NCBI GenBank assembly: GCA_017558115.1
Contig: JAFYWG010000027.1
Span: 1-42,370, forward strand
DNA length: 42,370 bases
Reading direction: 5' to 3'
Source: Alistipes sp.
Lineage (GTDB): Bacteria > Bacteroidota > Bacteroidia > Bacteroidales > Rikenellaceae
Part shown: in pieces, positions 16,520 to 23,965 of the stretch
Position numbering within the stretch: the stretch's first letter is position 1
Layout: every line of letters begins with the position of its first letter
Notes under the pieces: model-generated
What the model was told of the DNA's origin: nothing
Database searches by the model: none
Seen by the model: the letters and a program-made list of their open reading frames with translations, nothing else
Made by a program: the position numbers and the translations under genes

Positions 16520-16645
16520 AATTTGTTGTCAGAGTGGTGCAGATGTGGCGCTGACATGAAAAAGCTCTGGATGGGTAGTACTTTCGTACGTCCCATTCAG
16601 AGCTTTGATTGAAGCGTCGCAGATGCGCCGCTATCACAACAAATT
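16520..16645 (-). repeat. Structured 3'-end element, copy B (after def)
   Basis: This imperfect palindrome of about 126 bases overlaps the def stop codon. P1 is 16520-16529 with 16636-16645 (10 pairs), P2 is 16533-16541 with 16624-16632 (9, two wobbles), P3 is 16545-16552 with 16613-16620 (8, two wobbles), and P4 is 16561-16575 with 16592-16606 (15), with a GTAC/GTAC cap. The internal loop between P3 and P4 (GACATGAA on one side, GATTGA on the other) is identical in copy C. On the minus strand P4 is followed by TTTTTC, so P4 could terminate def transcription. Confidence 0.85.
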
Positions 16646-17192
16646 ATCGCTTAGTCTTGTAAGCAGCACGATACGAACCTCGTGCCATCTTCTGCAACTT
16701 ATTCTTAATAAGGTTGCGACGCAAGGGTGCAAGATGGTCAGTGAATACCTTACCCTCGATGTGGTCATACTCATGCTGGATGACGCGCGCAGGCTTGCCT
16801 GTGAACTCCTCGTCATGCTCTACGAAGTTCTCGTCGAGGTAGCGCATGCGGATAGATACGGGGCGGCGCACATTCTCGTGAAGACCAGGAAGCGAGAGGC
16901 AACCCTCCTCGAAGAGAGAGGTCTCCTCAGACACCTCGTAGATCTCAGCGTTGATGAATACGCGCTTGAAGTCAGCAAGCGTAGGATCGTCCTCACCCCA
17001 GGGTGTGCAGTCTACGATGAAGAGGCGGATATTCTTGCCAATCTGAGGTGCTGCAAGACCCACGCCCTCGGCCTCACCAAGTGTGATCCACATATCCTCG
17101 ATAAGCTTCTTGAGCTCGGGATACTCGGGAGTGATGTTCTCCGACTCATTACGCAAAATCTGCGAGCCGTATATTACGATTGGATAAATCAT
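16644..17192 (-). CDS. def: Peptide deformylase
   Basis: This metalloenzyme removes the formyl group from the first Met of new proteins. All three signatures are present: GVGLAAPQIG (43-52), EGCLSLPG with metal-ligand Cys98, and HEYDH with His140 and His144 and catalytic Glu141. The 182-residue length is typical. It is the last gene of the leftward unit glyS-ruvX-def, 21 bases after ruvX. The stop codon lies within the outer helix of structured element B, so the last codons and the element overlap by two bases. Confidence 0.97.
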   Translation of the reverse strand: MIYPIVIYGSQILRNESENITPEYPELKKLIEDMWITLGEAEGVGLAAPQIGKNIRLFIVDCTPWGEDDPTLADFKRVFINAEIYEVSEETSLFEEGCLSLPGLHENVRRPVSIRMRYLDENFVEHDEEFTGKPARVIQHEYDHIEGKVFTDHLAPLRRNLIKNKLQKMARGSYRAAYKTKR

Positions 17193-17213
17193 AGTTCCTT
17201 TAGTTTCAATATT

Positions 17214-17630
17214 TTACATTCCGACAGATGCCATATAATCCTGCAAGATGATTGCCGCCGAAACCTTATCTACGAGGCTCTTATCGCGGCGCGCCATCTT
17301 GCCTATGCCACTCTCGCGTATTGTGCGCTGGGCAATAACAGACGTGAAGCGTTCATCGTATGGCACAACCTGCTTATCGGGATAGGCATGGCGTAGGCGA
17401 CCCATCAGCGGCTGTATGTATCGCATCGTCTCAGAGGGAGCACCGCTCATCTGGCGAGGGTAGCCCACGACGATTGTCGACACCTCCTCGCGCTGGAAGT
17501 AGTCGGCGAGGTAGCGCTCAAGCTGCTTGGTATCAACGGTCTCGAGTGGTGAGGCGATGATGCCGAGCGGGTCGGTCACGGCGAGGCCTGTACGCTTCGT
17601 GCCGTAGTCTATGGCAATGAGTCTGGGCAT
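17214..17630 (-). CDS. ruvX: RuvX/YqgF family Holliday junction resolvase-like protein
   Basis: This is a 138-residue RNase H-fold protein. Asp7 in LIAIDYGTKRTGLAV, the Glu of DERFTS and the Asp of DKVSAAIILQDY form the expected acidic site. The essential role known in E. coli is processing of the 5' end of pre-16S rRNA; Holliday junction cleavage has been reported for some relatives. It lies three bases after glyS and 21 bases before def, so all three are probably co-transcribed. Confidence 0.95.
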   Translation of the reverse strand: MPRLIAIDYGTKRTGLAVTDPLGIIASPLETVDTKQLERYLADYFQREEVSTIVVGYPRQMSGAPSETMRYIQPLMGRLRHAYPDKQVVPYDERFTSVIAQRTIRESGIGKMARRDKSLVDKVSAAIILQDYMASVGM

Positions 17631-17633
17631 CGC

Positions 17634-19178
17634 TTATGCCTTAATCTTTTTGAAGAGCTCGCGGAACGATACAGCCTTCTCTACCATTGCGCGCAAATCC
17701 TCAATCTTAACACGCTCCTGCTGCATAGTGTCGCGATGACGAACAGTAACCATGCCATCGTTGAGGGTGTCGTGGTCTACGGTAACGCAGAATGGTGTAC
17801 CGATAGCATCCTGACGACGGTAGCGCTTACCGATAGAGTCCTTCTCGTCGTAAACTACGGTGTAGTCATACTTGAGGTCGTCGATAATCTGGCGTGCCAC
17901 CTCTGGTAGGCCATCCTTCTTCACCAAGGGCAACACAGCAACCTTTGTAGGAGCAAGGGCTGCAGGGATGCGCAATACTACGCGCTCCTCGCCATTCTCG
18001 AGCTTCTCCTCGGTATATGCTGCCGACATAATCTGCAAGAACATACGGTCAACACCGATAGATGTCTCAACAACGTAGGGCACGTAGCTCTCGCCACGCT
18101 CGGGGTCGAAGTACTGAATTTTCTTGCCTGAGAACTCCTGGTGACGACCGAGGTCGAAGTCGGTACGTGAGTGGATACCCTCCACCTCCTTGAAGCCGAA
18201 GGGGAAGTTAAACTCGATATCTGTTGCAGCATTTGCGTAGTGGGCCAATTTGTCGTGGTCGTGGAAGCGATAGTTCTCGTCGCCGAAGCCGAGGGCACGG
18301 TGCCAAGCCATACGTGTCTCCTTCCACTCGCTCCACCACTGCATCTCTGTGCCGGGCTGCACGAAGAACTGCATCTCCATCTGCTCGAACTCGCGCATAC
18401 GGAAGATAAACTGACGTGCTACGATCTCGTTACGGAAGGCCTTACCAATCTGTGCGATACCGAAGGGGAGCTTCATACGACCTGTCTTCTGCACGTTGAG
18501 ATAGTTTACGAAGATACCCTGTGCAGTCTCAGGACGGAGGTATACTGTGTTTGCGCCATCAGCTGTAGAACCCATCTGTGTAGAGAACATAAGGTTAAAC
18601 TGACGTACATCTGTCCAGTTGCGTGTACCAGAGATGGGGCATACGATCTCGCAATCGAGGATAATCTGCTTAAGCTCCTCGAGGTTGTTATCGTTGAGGG
18701 CTGTTGCAAAGCGCTCGTGAACAGCATCCATCTTCGCCTTAATCTCCAACACGCGGGGCGATGTTGCAAGGTACTGCTCACGGTTGAAGTTCTCCTTGAA
18801 ACGCTTGTGCGCCTTCTCTACCTCCTTCTCGATCTTCTCCTCCTGCTTAGCCATCCAGTCCTCAACAAGCACATCGGCGCGGTAACGCTTCTTAGAGTCC
18901 TTGTTGTCGATTAGTGGATCGTTGAACGCACCTACGTGGCCTGATGCCTCCCATACGCGGGGGTGCATGAAGATTGCTGCGTCGATACCTACGATGTTCT
19001 CGTGGAGCTTAACCATTGAGTCCCACCAGTAGCTCTTGATGTTGTTCTTGAGCTCAACACCATTCTGGCCATAATCGTATACAGCACCGAGGCCGTCGTA
19101 AATCTCGCTTGAAGGGAAAATAAAGCCATACTCCTTGCAGTGAGCAATAAGCTTCTTAAACAATTCTTCCTGTGTCAT
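17634..19178 (-). CDS. glyS: Glycyl-tRNA synthetase (single-chain class II)
   Basis: This enzyme charges tRNA-Gly. The 514-residue chain is the eukaryote/archaea-like dimeric type used by Bacteroidota, not the alpha2-beta2 form. The N-terminus FIFPSSEIYDGLGAVYDYG is diagnostic; class II motif 2 is seen in AFRNEIVARQFIFRMREFEQ, motif 3 in GVDRMFLQIM, and the anticodon-binding domain starts near PTKVAVLPLV. A charged helix insertion (KQEEKIEKEVEKAHKRF) follows the first catalytic segment. It is the first gene of glyS-ruvX-def. Its -7 box (19238-19245) sits directly after the terminator of the Sel1 gene. Confidence 0.97.
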   Translation of the reverse strand: MTQEELFKKLIAHCKEYGFIFPSSEIYDGLGAVYDYGQNGVELKNNIKSYWWDSMVKLHENIVGIDAAIFMHPRVWEASGHVGAFNDPLIDNKDSKKRYRADVLVEDWMAKQEEKIEKEVEKAHKRFKENFNREQYLATSPRVLEIKAKMDAVHERFATALNDNNLEELKQIILDCEIVCPISGTRNWTDVRQFNLMFSTQMGSTADGANTVYLRPETAQGIFVNYLNVQKTGRMKLPFGIAQIGKAFRNEIVARQFIFRMREFEQMEMQFFVQPGTEMQWWSEWKETRMAWHRALGFGDENYRFHDHDKLAHYANAATDIEFNFPFGFKEVEGIHSRTDFDLGRHQEFSGKKIQYFDPERGESYVPYVVETSIGVDRMFLQIMSAAYTEEKLENGEERVVLRIPAALAPTKVAVLPLVKKDGLPEVARQIIDDLKYDYTVVYDEKDSIGKRYRRQDAIGTPFCVTVDHDTLNDGMVTVRHRDTMQQERVKIEDLRAMVEKAVSFRELFKKIKA

Positions 19179-19237
19179 AGTCTATATCGTTTTTTGTTAT
19201 TTAATTCGGGTTTTATACCTATGGTATATTCAAGCCA

Positions 19238-19245
19238 CAAAGATA
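19238..19245 (-). promoter_or_regulatory. -7 box of the glyS operon
   Basis: Minus-strand TATCTTTG (complement of 19238-19245) is a consensus -7 box, 60 bases from the glyS start. The expected -33 position falls inside the Sel1 terminator hairpin, and no TTTG is present there. Confidence 0.5.
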
Positions 19246-19275
19246 GCAAAAAAAAGTGGAAAGTAACTTTCCACT
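19246..19275 (-). terminator. Terminator of the TIR-radC-Sel1 unit
   Basis: On the minus strand AGTGGAAAGT and ACTTTCCACT (19255-19264 with 19266-19275) form a perfect inverted repeat, followed by a run of eight T (complement of 19248-19255). It lies about 50 bases beyond the Sel1 stop at 19326. Confidence 0.85.
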
Positions 19276-19325
19276 CAAAAATAAGTTTTAATATTTATAG
19301 AACCTTCCCAAATAGAGAGGTACTA

Positions 19326-19904
19326 TTACCATTTTTCACCCAAAGAGGTCAATGCACTCTGTGCCATGGCATGACCCTGACGCGCTGCCATACGCAACCA
19401 CTTTAGGCCCTCGGCATAGTCCTGTTGAACGCCCTCACCCAAGCAATAACATATGCCCAACTCATACTGCGAACGATCAAATCCCTCCTTAGCAGCAGCA
19501 CGCCATAGCGCCACCGCCTTAGTGATATCAGCCTTCACACCCTCACCAGCGAAATAACAGCAACCCAAGTTATGCATCGCTGAAACATTACCCTGCTCAG
19601 CAGCCTTACCATACCACTCTGCAGCAAGTTTGTAATCCATAGCTACGCCAAAGCCATTATAGTAGCAATAACCTAAATTACTCTGAGCCTTAGCATTACC
19701 CTGCTCCGCGGCCTTTTGATACCAAACGACAGCATCTGCGTAACTCTGCGTAACACCATAACCTGTTTCATAACACGTTCCTAAAGCATACTGCGCCTCA
19801 GCATCACCCTGCTTAGCAAGCTCAAGATACTCTTCAAAAGACTGAGCAGATAGCGAGAATATAGAACCAATAAACATCGCAATTAAAAGAGATAGCTTTT
19901 TCAT
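19326..19904 (-). CDS. Secreted Sel1-repeat protein
   Basis: This is a 192-residue protein with signal peptide MKKLSLLIAMFIGSIFSLSA (cleavage before Gln21) and no lipobox Cys, so it is probably periplasmic. Four Sel1-like repeats of 36 residues follow (about 33-176), each with the pattern AQYxLGxCYxxGxGVxxDYxxAxxWYxxAAxQG. Sel1 repeats form a right-handed superhelix for protein-protein contacts. It is the last gene after TIR1-TIR2-radC, 36 bases after radC and just before a strong terminator, so it is probably part of that unit. Its partner is unknown. Confidence 0.88.
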   Translation of the reverse strand: MKKLSLLIAMFIGSIFSLSAQSFEEYLELAKQGDAEAQYALGTCYETGYGVTQSYADAVVWYQKAAEQGNAKAQSNLGYCYYNGFGVAMDYKLAAEWYGKAAEQGNVSAMHNLGCCYFAGEGVKADITKAVALWRAAAKEGFDRSQYELGICYCLGEGVQQDYAEGLKWLRMAARQGHAMAQSALTSLGEKW

Positions 19905-19940
19905 ATCAATGGTCGTTTAAGAAGTTAATATTCGAAGTCT

Positions 19941-20597
19941 CTACTTTACAATTCCATGTGCACGGAAAGAGTAGTGAGCACCGCGCGCCACTATCACATG
20001 GTCCAAAAGACGCATGTCGAAGAGCTTCGCCGCCTCTGCCACACGCTCCGTGAGGGCTATATCCTGCTGGCTTGGCTCGGGGCTTCCTGATGGGTGATTG
20101 TGAACCAATACTATCTGCACAGCAAGCAGTTCCAACGCTCTGCGTATCACCATCTTGCAATCTACTACCGTAGCCTGTACGCCACCCTGACTTATGCGCA
20201 CGCGATCCAAGACCTTGCCCGACGATGCGAGGTACAACGCCCAACACTCCTCATACTGCAAGCACCCGAGCACAGGCTCCATAATGCGCACCACGTCGCT
20301 ATCCGACAACACCTTCTCTTGCGCCGAGGCCTCAGCAACAGCTACCCTACGTCCCAACTCCATCGTTGCAAGTAGTTTTAGAGCACGCATACGCCCCATG
20401 CCCGCTGTCATGCGTAGACGCGCAAAGTCCACCTCGGCAAGTCGCACTAACGACCCGCCCGCGGTTTTGAGCACCTCCTCGGCCATAACACAAGCGCCAT
20501 CGTCGTTGGGATTTTCGGCAAGCGTAACAGCCACAAGCTCCTCATCCGTAAGCGCCTGAGCACCCCGCGACTGCAGTTTATTGGTAATGTTTTTCAT
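19941..20597 (-). CDS. radC: RadC family JAB/MPN-domain protein
   Basis: This 218-residue protein has an N-terminal helix-hairpin-helix-like segment (TDEELVAVTLAEN, then MTAGMGRMRALKLLATMELGRR) and a C-terminal JAMM metal motif VHNHPSGSPEPSQQD (His166, His168, Asp179). Despite the name, a DNA-repair role is not established for the family; RadC-type proteins are frequent on mobile elements. The longer reading would start at TTG 30 bases upstream, so I use ATG 20597. It follows TIR2 by 51 bases and precedes Sel1 by 36, with no consensus promoter between them. Confidence 0.92.
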   Translation of the reverse strand: MKNITNKLQSRGAQALTDEELVAVTLAENPNDDGACVMAEEVLKTAGGSLVRLAEVDFARLRMTAGMGRMRALKLLATMELGRRVAVAEASAQEKVLSDSDVVRIMEPVLGCLQYEECWALYLASSGKVLDRVRISQGGVQATVVDCKMVIRRALELLAVQIVLVHNHPSGSPEPSQQDIALTERVAEAAKLFDMRLLDHVIVARGAHYSFRAHGIVK

Positions 20598-20648
20598 CTT
20601 ATAGGGTGTTGCCTTTCTACCAAACAATTAAAATATAAAAGTCTAAAT

Positions 20649-21785
20649 CTAAAAAGCAGACACGGCACGCACATAGCGGTCGTAGTGCTTAATGCCGTAG
20701 TGGGTGTTGCCATTGTACATATTGACACCCCACGCACAGAACTCAAGCTCAGTTGATGACCAATACCAGTTGCCATTTATCATCTCTTTACACCTATCAA
20801 GTAACACTTTATTTATCTGATTCTTGACATGGTACAATGATAACAACTCATTTTGGGATGGCAAATACCAATCCTCACCTTGCTCTCTACACCACGCAAA
20901 AGCAGGATAATTGTTATAATCACTTCTACTCATCACAATGTCCGTATTTGACTGCCCATCACTTTTACTTGTCGCGCCAATACTTTTTGGTACTAACGTA
21001 CACCATCGTAATTGTTTTTGATCAAGACTAACTATTTTACCATGCTGGCCATTATCACATACTTCGAAGACAACACCTTGCTTACCATTAACATTATAGT
21101 AATCACCTACTTTATAGCTTTTAATTTCTTCGAAAATAGGGGGCTCATTTTTGCCAGTTAAGCCAAGTTCTCTTATCTCTTTCTCAACCAACAATTTCTC
21201 TTTTTCAAGTTTCATAATTGCTTGTTGAAAAGATATGATTTGACTCTGAAGCTCAAGACTACGACTTTGGAGTTTATCTAACTTAGCTTGCTTAATCCTA
21301 TCTTTATCAGCCTGTTCTCTACGCTTAGCATCCTCCAAACGACGCTCTTTCTCCTTTAATGAAGAGAGAGATTCAATAGTGCAACGTAATGAGTCAGCCA
21401 ACACCTCGCGAACAAAATTCTCTATTGATGTTGACTTAGCCTCTCTATATTGATGAGTACCCAATAACATATCAATATCCAATGGAATTTCAGCATCATC
21501 AATACGATATTGATGAATACGCACACCTCGTTTATCTGCAAATAATAACTCCTTAGCGCAAAACTCCGATTTGTACGAATTCTTACTTGCTATAAACAGC
21601 ATCGCTTTACTCTCTGATATCGCACTTGATATACGCTTCAAATACTCATCATGGCAAATTATAGCACCTTGATCAAAAAAGTACTTGAATTTATAGTATC
21701 TAGCATAATTCTCCAACACACTGCATATCTGCTTTGCAGTGTTGATATCCTTGCGTGAGTAACTTATAAAGACATCGTATTTCAT
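20649..21785 (-). CDS. TIR-coiled coil-DUF1566-like protein 2
   Basis: This is a 378-residue cytoplasmic protein without a signal peptide. Residues 1-135 are a TIR domain: MKYDVFISYSRKD, MLFIASKNSYKSEFCAKEL with Glu79 at the place of the TIR NADase catalytic Glu, then RIHQYRI. A charged coiled coil spans about 140-207. Residues 222-378 are a DUF1566/Lcl_C-like domain with VGDYYNVNGKQGVVFEV, DWYLPSQNELLSLY, YWSSTE and a terminal YVRAVSAF. I use ATG 21785 rather than 21797 because the resulting N-terminus is identical to TIR1 for nine of its first ten residues. It lies 34 bases after TIR1. A hand count gives 16 G+C in 60 bases at 21181-21240, against 30 in 60 at 17701-17760 in glyS. A defence sensor/effector role is inferred. 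Confidence 0.85.
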   Translation of the reverse strand: MKYDVFISYSRKDINTAKQICSVLENYARYYKFKYFFDQGAIICHDEYLKRISSAISESKAMLFIASKNSYKSEFCAKELLFADKRGVRIHQYRIDDAEIPLDIDMLLGTHQYREAKSTSIENFVREVLADSLRCTIESLSSLKEKERRLEDAKRREQADKDRIKQAKLDKLQSRSLELQSQIISFQQAIMKLEKEKLLVEKEIRELGLTGKNEPPIFEEIKSYKVGDYYNVNGKQGVVFEVCDNGQHGKIVSLDQKQLRWCTLVPKSIGATSKSDGQSNTDIVMSRSDYNNYPAFAWCREQGEDWYLPSQNELLSLYHVKNQINKVLLDRCKEMINGNWYWSSTELEFCAWGVNMYNGNTHYGIKHYDRYVRAVSAF

Positions 21786-21819
21786 AACTATACGCATTTT
21801 AATTTCACAGAGAGTATCG

Positions 21820-23010
21820 TTAGAAAGTAGCTACAGCGCGGACATAACCTTCATTGACCTTAAGGTAGCTACGGGTGTAGTCATCTTTCAAATATACACC
21901 CCATGCACAAAATACACCACTGCTCTCCGTTGAAGACCAATACCCCTGTCCCGTGATCCTATCATTAAGTTTGATTGCACCTCGACGTTCAAGTGTCTTA
22001 TTAACAGCCTCGCAGACTCTCTTATTGAGCAACAACTTCAACTCATCGATTGCGGGTAGATACCACTCCTCACCACATGATCGACACCACATAAAGGCTG
22101 GATACTCATCTTTATCCTTGCGCTTCATCACCTTGTCGGTATTGACCTGACCATCTGTGCTACTTGATGCCTTTACATCAATATGTCTATTATATTGCAC
22201 TCCCGTACACCACAAAAGCTTCTCCTCCGACTGCTCAAGGCTCACAATCTTACCATGCTTGCCATCATCCCAAACTTCGAAGACAACACCCTGCTTTATA
22301 CCATCGTCATAATAGTCGCCAACCCTATATGTCTTAGACTCAGGCACCTCCACCTCAGGAAGATGCTGTGGCACAAAACCCAACAAAGCAACTCGCTCCT
22401 CTTTTAGCTCCTTGAGCGCCTCATTGAGTTTATCTCTCTTATACTTCAACTCTAAAAGAGATTTTTCGTGCTCAATGATTTCATTCTCAAAGGACTCAAG
22501 CACCTCTGTATGTTTGGTGATAGAGTCATTAATTTCCTTAATACGCTTAACTCGCTCTCCCTCAACCTCATCATGGTTTGCCGCCTGAAGGTGTTCGTTG
22601 ATGGATGACAACAGACGATCTAGTGCCACATTAGGATTTGCCGTATAATCGATGAAATCGAGCTTCGCCAGATATATTATAACATCCACATTATAAAGCG
22701 ATTGATCGTACCTAAATGGTATAATCTTCTTACCATACTCACGAGCCACTGCAACCTCATCACATGTCCATGGCGATTGATTAGAGTTCTCTGTTGATAT
22801 AAAGAGCATTATCTTCGACATCATAATATTTCTTGCTATGACGCGCGCAAAGACATCGCCCGAGTATATACCATCCTCGTCAAACCAATAGGTTATGCCA
22901 TTTTCATCCAATAAATCCTTAATCTGTGATACTATATTCCCAGGGATTACTTGCATATTCTTATCAACATAATCCTTGCGTGAGTAGCTTATAAAAACGT
23001 CGTATTTCAT
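21820..23010 (-). CDS. TIR-coiled coil-DUF1566-like protein 1
   Basis: This is a 396-residue cytoplasmic protein with the same three-part plan as its neighbour. The TIR domain (1-140) has MKYDVFISYSRKD, TYWFDEDGI, KIMLFISTENSNQSPWTCDEV with candidate catalytic Glu85, and KKIIPFRYD. The coiled coil lies at about 148-208. The DUF1566-like domain (226-396) has YRVGDYYDDGIKQGVVFEV, EWYLPAIDELKLLL, GYWSSTE and the terminal YVRAVATF. Outside the framework motifs the two paralogues differ strongly, including in the last 30 residues. It is first in the unit TIR1-TIR2-radC-Sel1; its promoter is embedded in the rnc terminator. Bacterial TIR domains often consume or cyclise NAD on infection, and the C-terminal domain would be the sensor; this is inference. 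Confidence 0.87.
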   Translation of the reverse strand: MKYDVFISYSRKDYVDKNMQVIPGNIVSQIKDLLDENGITYWFDEDGIYSGDVFARVIARNIMMSKIMLFISTENSNQSPWTCDEVAVAREYGKKIIPFRYDQSLYNVDVIIYLAKLDFIDYTANPNVALDRLLSSINEHLQAANHDEVEGERVKRIKEINDSITKHTEVLESFENEIIEHEKSLLELKYKRDKLNEALKELKEERVALLGFVPQHLPEVEVPESKTYRVGDYYDDGIKQGVVFEVWDDGKHGKIVSLEQSEEKLLWCTGVQYNRHIDVKASSSTDGQVNTDKVMKRKDKDEYPAFMWCRSCGEEWYLPAIDELKLLLNKRVCEAVNKTLERRGAIKLNDRITGQGYWSSTESSGVFCAWGVYLKDDYTRSYLKVNEGYVRAVATF

Positions 23011-23032
23011 AGTTTGGCGATAATAGATAAAA

Positions 23033-23064
23033 CAAAAGTAGCAAATATTTTATCAAAAGACAAA
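23033..23064 (-). promoter_or_regulatory. Promoter of the TIR unit, embedded in the rnc terminator
   Basis: Minus-strand TACTTTTG (complement of 23033-23040) is the -7 box and TTTG (complement of 23061-23064) the -33 box, 20 bases apart. Both fall within the terminator hairpin 23038-23074. The leader to ATG 23010 is about 18 bases. Confidence 0.6.
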
Positions 23065-23074
23065 TATTTGCTAC
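23038..23074 (-). terminator. rnc terminator
   Basis: GTAGCAAATATTT (23038-23050) pairs perfectly over 13 bases with AAATATTTGCTAC (23062-23074). On the minus strand TTTTGTTTT follows. It lies 22 bases after the rnc stop. Confidence 0.8.
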
Positions 23075-23095
23075 TAAATATTTTAGCGTTAGCTT

Positions 23096-23869
23096 TTAGT
23101 TGGCCAACTTATCTATGCGGTCGAGAATTTCGGCACTACCCTCATCCGTAATTGTTGTGGGGGCTGTTTGCGAAACGGAGAATGCGGCGTTCTGCTCTGC
23201 GGCCTTCTTCGAATCGCCATGGCCATGACCCACCGCAATGCCGTCGACATATACCACCGAGTGGAAACCCGAGCGCGATGTCTCGTTCGTAGTGCGGAAC
23301 TCGATGCTATAGCGGTTCTTCTGACACCACTCTATAAGGCGACTCTTGAAGTCGGTCTCCGACTGGAGTACATCATCCAACGATAGATAGCGCGCGAATA
23401 TATCATTGATAAGCAGTCGGTTGACAAAGTCGTAACCCTGATCGAGATATATAGCACCCATCATAGCCTCGAAGGCATCGCCATAGATATGCTTCTGCGT
23501 GGTGTTACCCGCAGCATTCGATATGACATGTTTATCGAGACCTATGGCCGAAGCTATGCGGTTAAGTGACTGGCGCGACACCATCTTCGAGCGCACCTGC
23601 GTGAGGAAGCCCTCATCGCGGTCGGGAAACTCGATAAAGAGATAGTCAGACGTAACGCTCTCAATAACGGCATCGCCCAAGAACTCAAGGCGCTCGTTAT
23701 TGATGTGGCTACCATCCTCCAACTCCACAGATGCTGACTTATGGATAAGCGCAAGCTTATACAACTCGATGTTGTTGGGCATGAAGCCAAACATATCATC
23801 TACAGCTGCATAGAAGTGCTTATCGACACCATATTTACGGCGAAAAGGCCTAAGTATAAAATCAAACAT
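23096..23869 (-). CDS. rnc: Ribonuclease III
   Basis: This enzyme cleaves double-stranded RNA for rRNA and mRNA processing. The signature NERLEFLGDAV is at 58-68 and the second acidic site is in GDAFEAMMGAIYLDQG. The C-terminal double-stranded RNA-binding domain runs from about 160 to 232 (FKSRLIEWCQK to GDSKKAAEQNAA). Length is 257 residues from ATG 23869; another in-frame ATG at 23905 would add 12 residues without similarity that I recognise. It follows acpP with no fabF between, unlike the usual acpP-fabF-rnc order. It ends at a strong terminator. Confidence 0.95.
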   Translation of the reverse strand: MFDFILRPFRRKYGVDKHFYAAVDDMFGFMPNNIELYKLALIHKSASVELEDGSHINNERLEFLGDAVIESVTSDYLFIEFPDRDEGFLTQVRSKMVSRQSLNRIASAIGLDKHVISNAAGNTTQKHIYGDAFEAMMGAIYLDQGYDFVNRLLINDIFARYLSLDDVLQSETDFKSRLIEWCQKNRYSIEFRTTNETSRSGFHSVVYVDGIAVGHGHGDSKKAAEQNAAFSVSQTAPTTITDEGSAEILDRIDKLAN

Positions 23870-23925
23870 GACAACCAAACGTTCTACGATATAACCACAC
23901 ATCAAGGGTTGCGAAGCAAAGAAAA

Positions 23926-23965
23926 TGGACTAAACCGAGGGAGTTATCGCCCTTGGCATAGTCCA
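23926..23965 (-). terminator. Hairpin terminator after acpP
   Basis: Two stacked stems, TGGACTA/TAGTCCA (23926-23932 with 23959-23965) and CCGAGGG/CCCTTGG (23935-23941 with 23950-23956), are followed on the minus strand by TTTTCTTT. It lies about 100 bases after the acpP stop, in the gap where fabF would normally start. The rest of the gap (23966-24061) shows only a short TTCGC/GCGAA stem. Confidence 0.6.

Noticed and set aside
16605-17396. Long plus-strand reading frame opposite def and ruvX
   Set aside because: def and ruvX show complete catalytic motifs on the minus strand; this frame has none.
18171-18914. Plus-strand reading frame of 247 codons opposite glyS
   Set aside because: It is a leucine- and cysteine-rich shadow of the glycyl-tRNA synthetase gene, which has full class II motifs.
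20598-20627. Longer radC reading from 20627
   Set aside because: It needs a TTG start and adds ten residues with no family match; ATG 20597 is simpler.
21786-21797. Upstream ATG for TIR2 (adds MRIV)
   Set aside because: The second ATG gives MKYDVFISYSRKD, the exact N-terminus of TIR1, with similar sequence just before both starts.
19941-23010. Thoeris or CBASS system
   Set aside because: There is no ThsA-like SLOG/sirtuin protein, no cyclic-nucleotide synthase and no Cap-type genes; only the TIR domain is shared.
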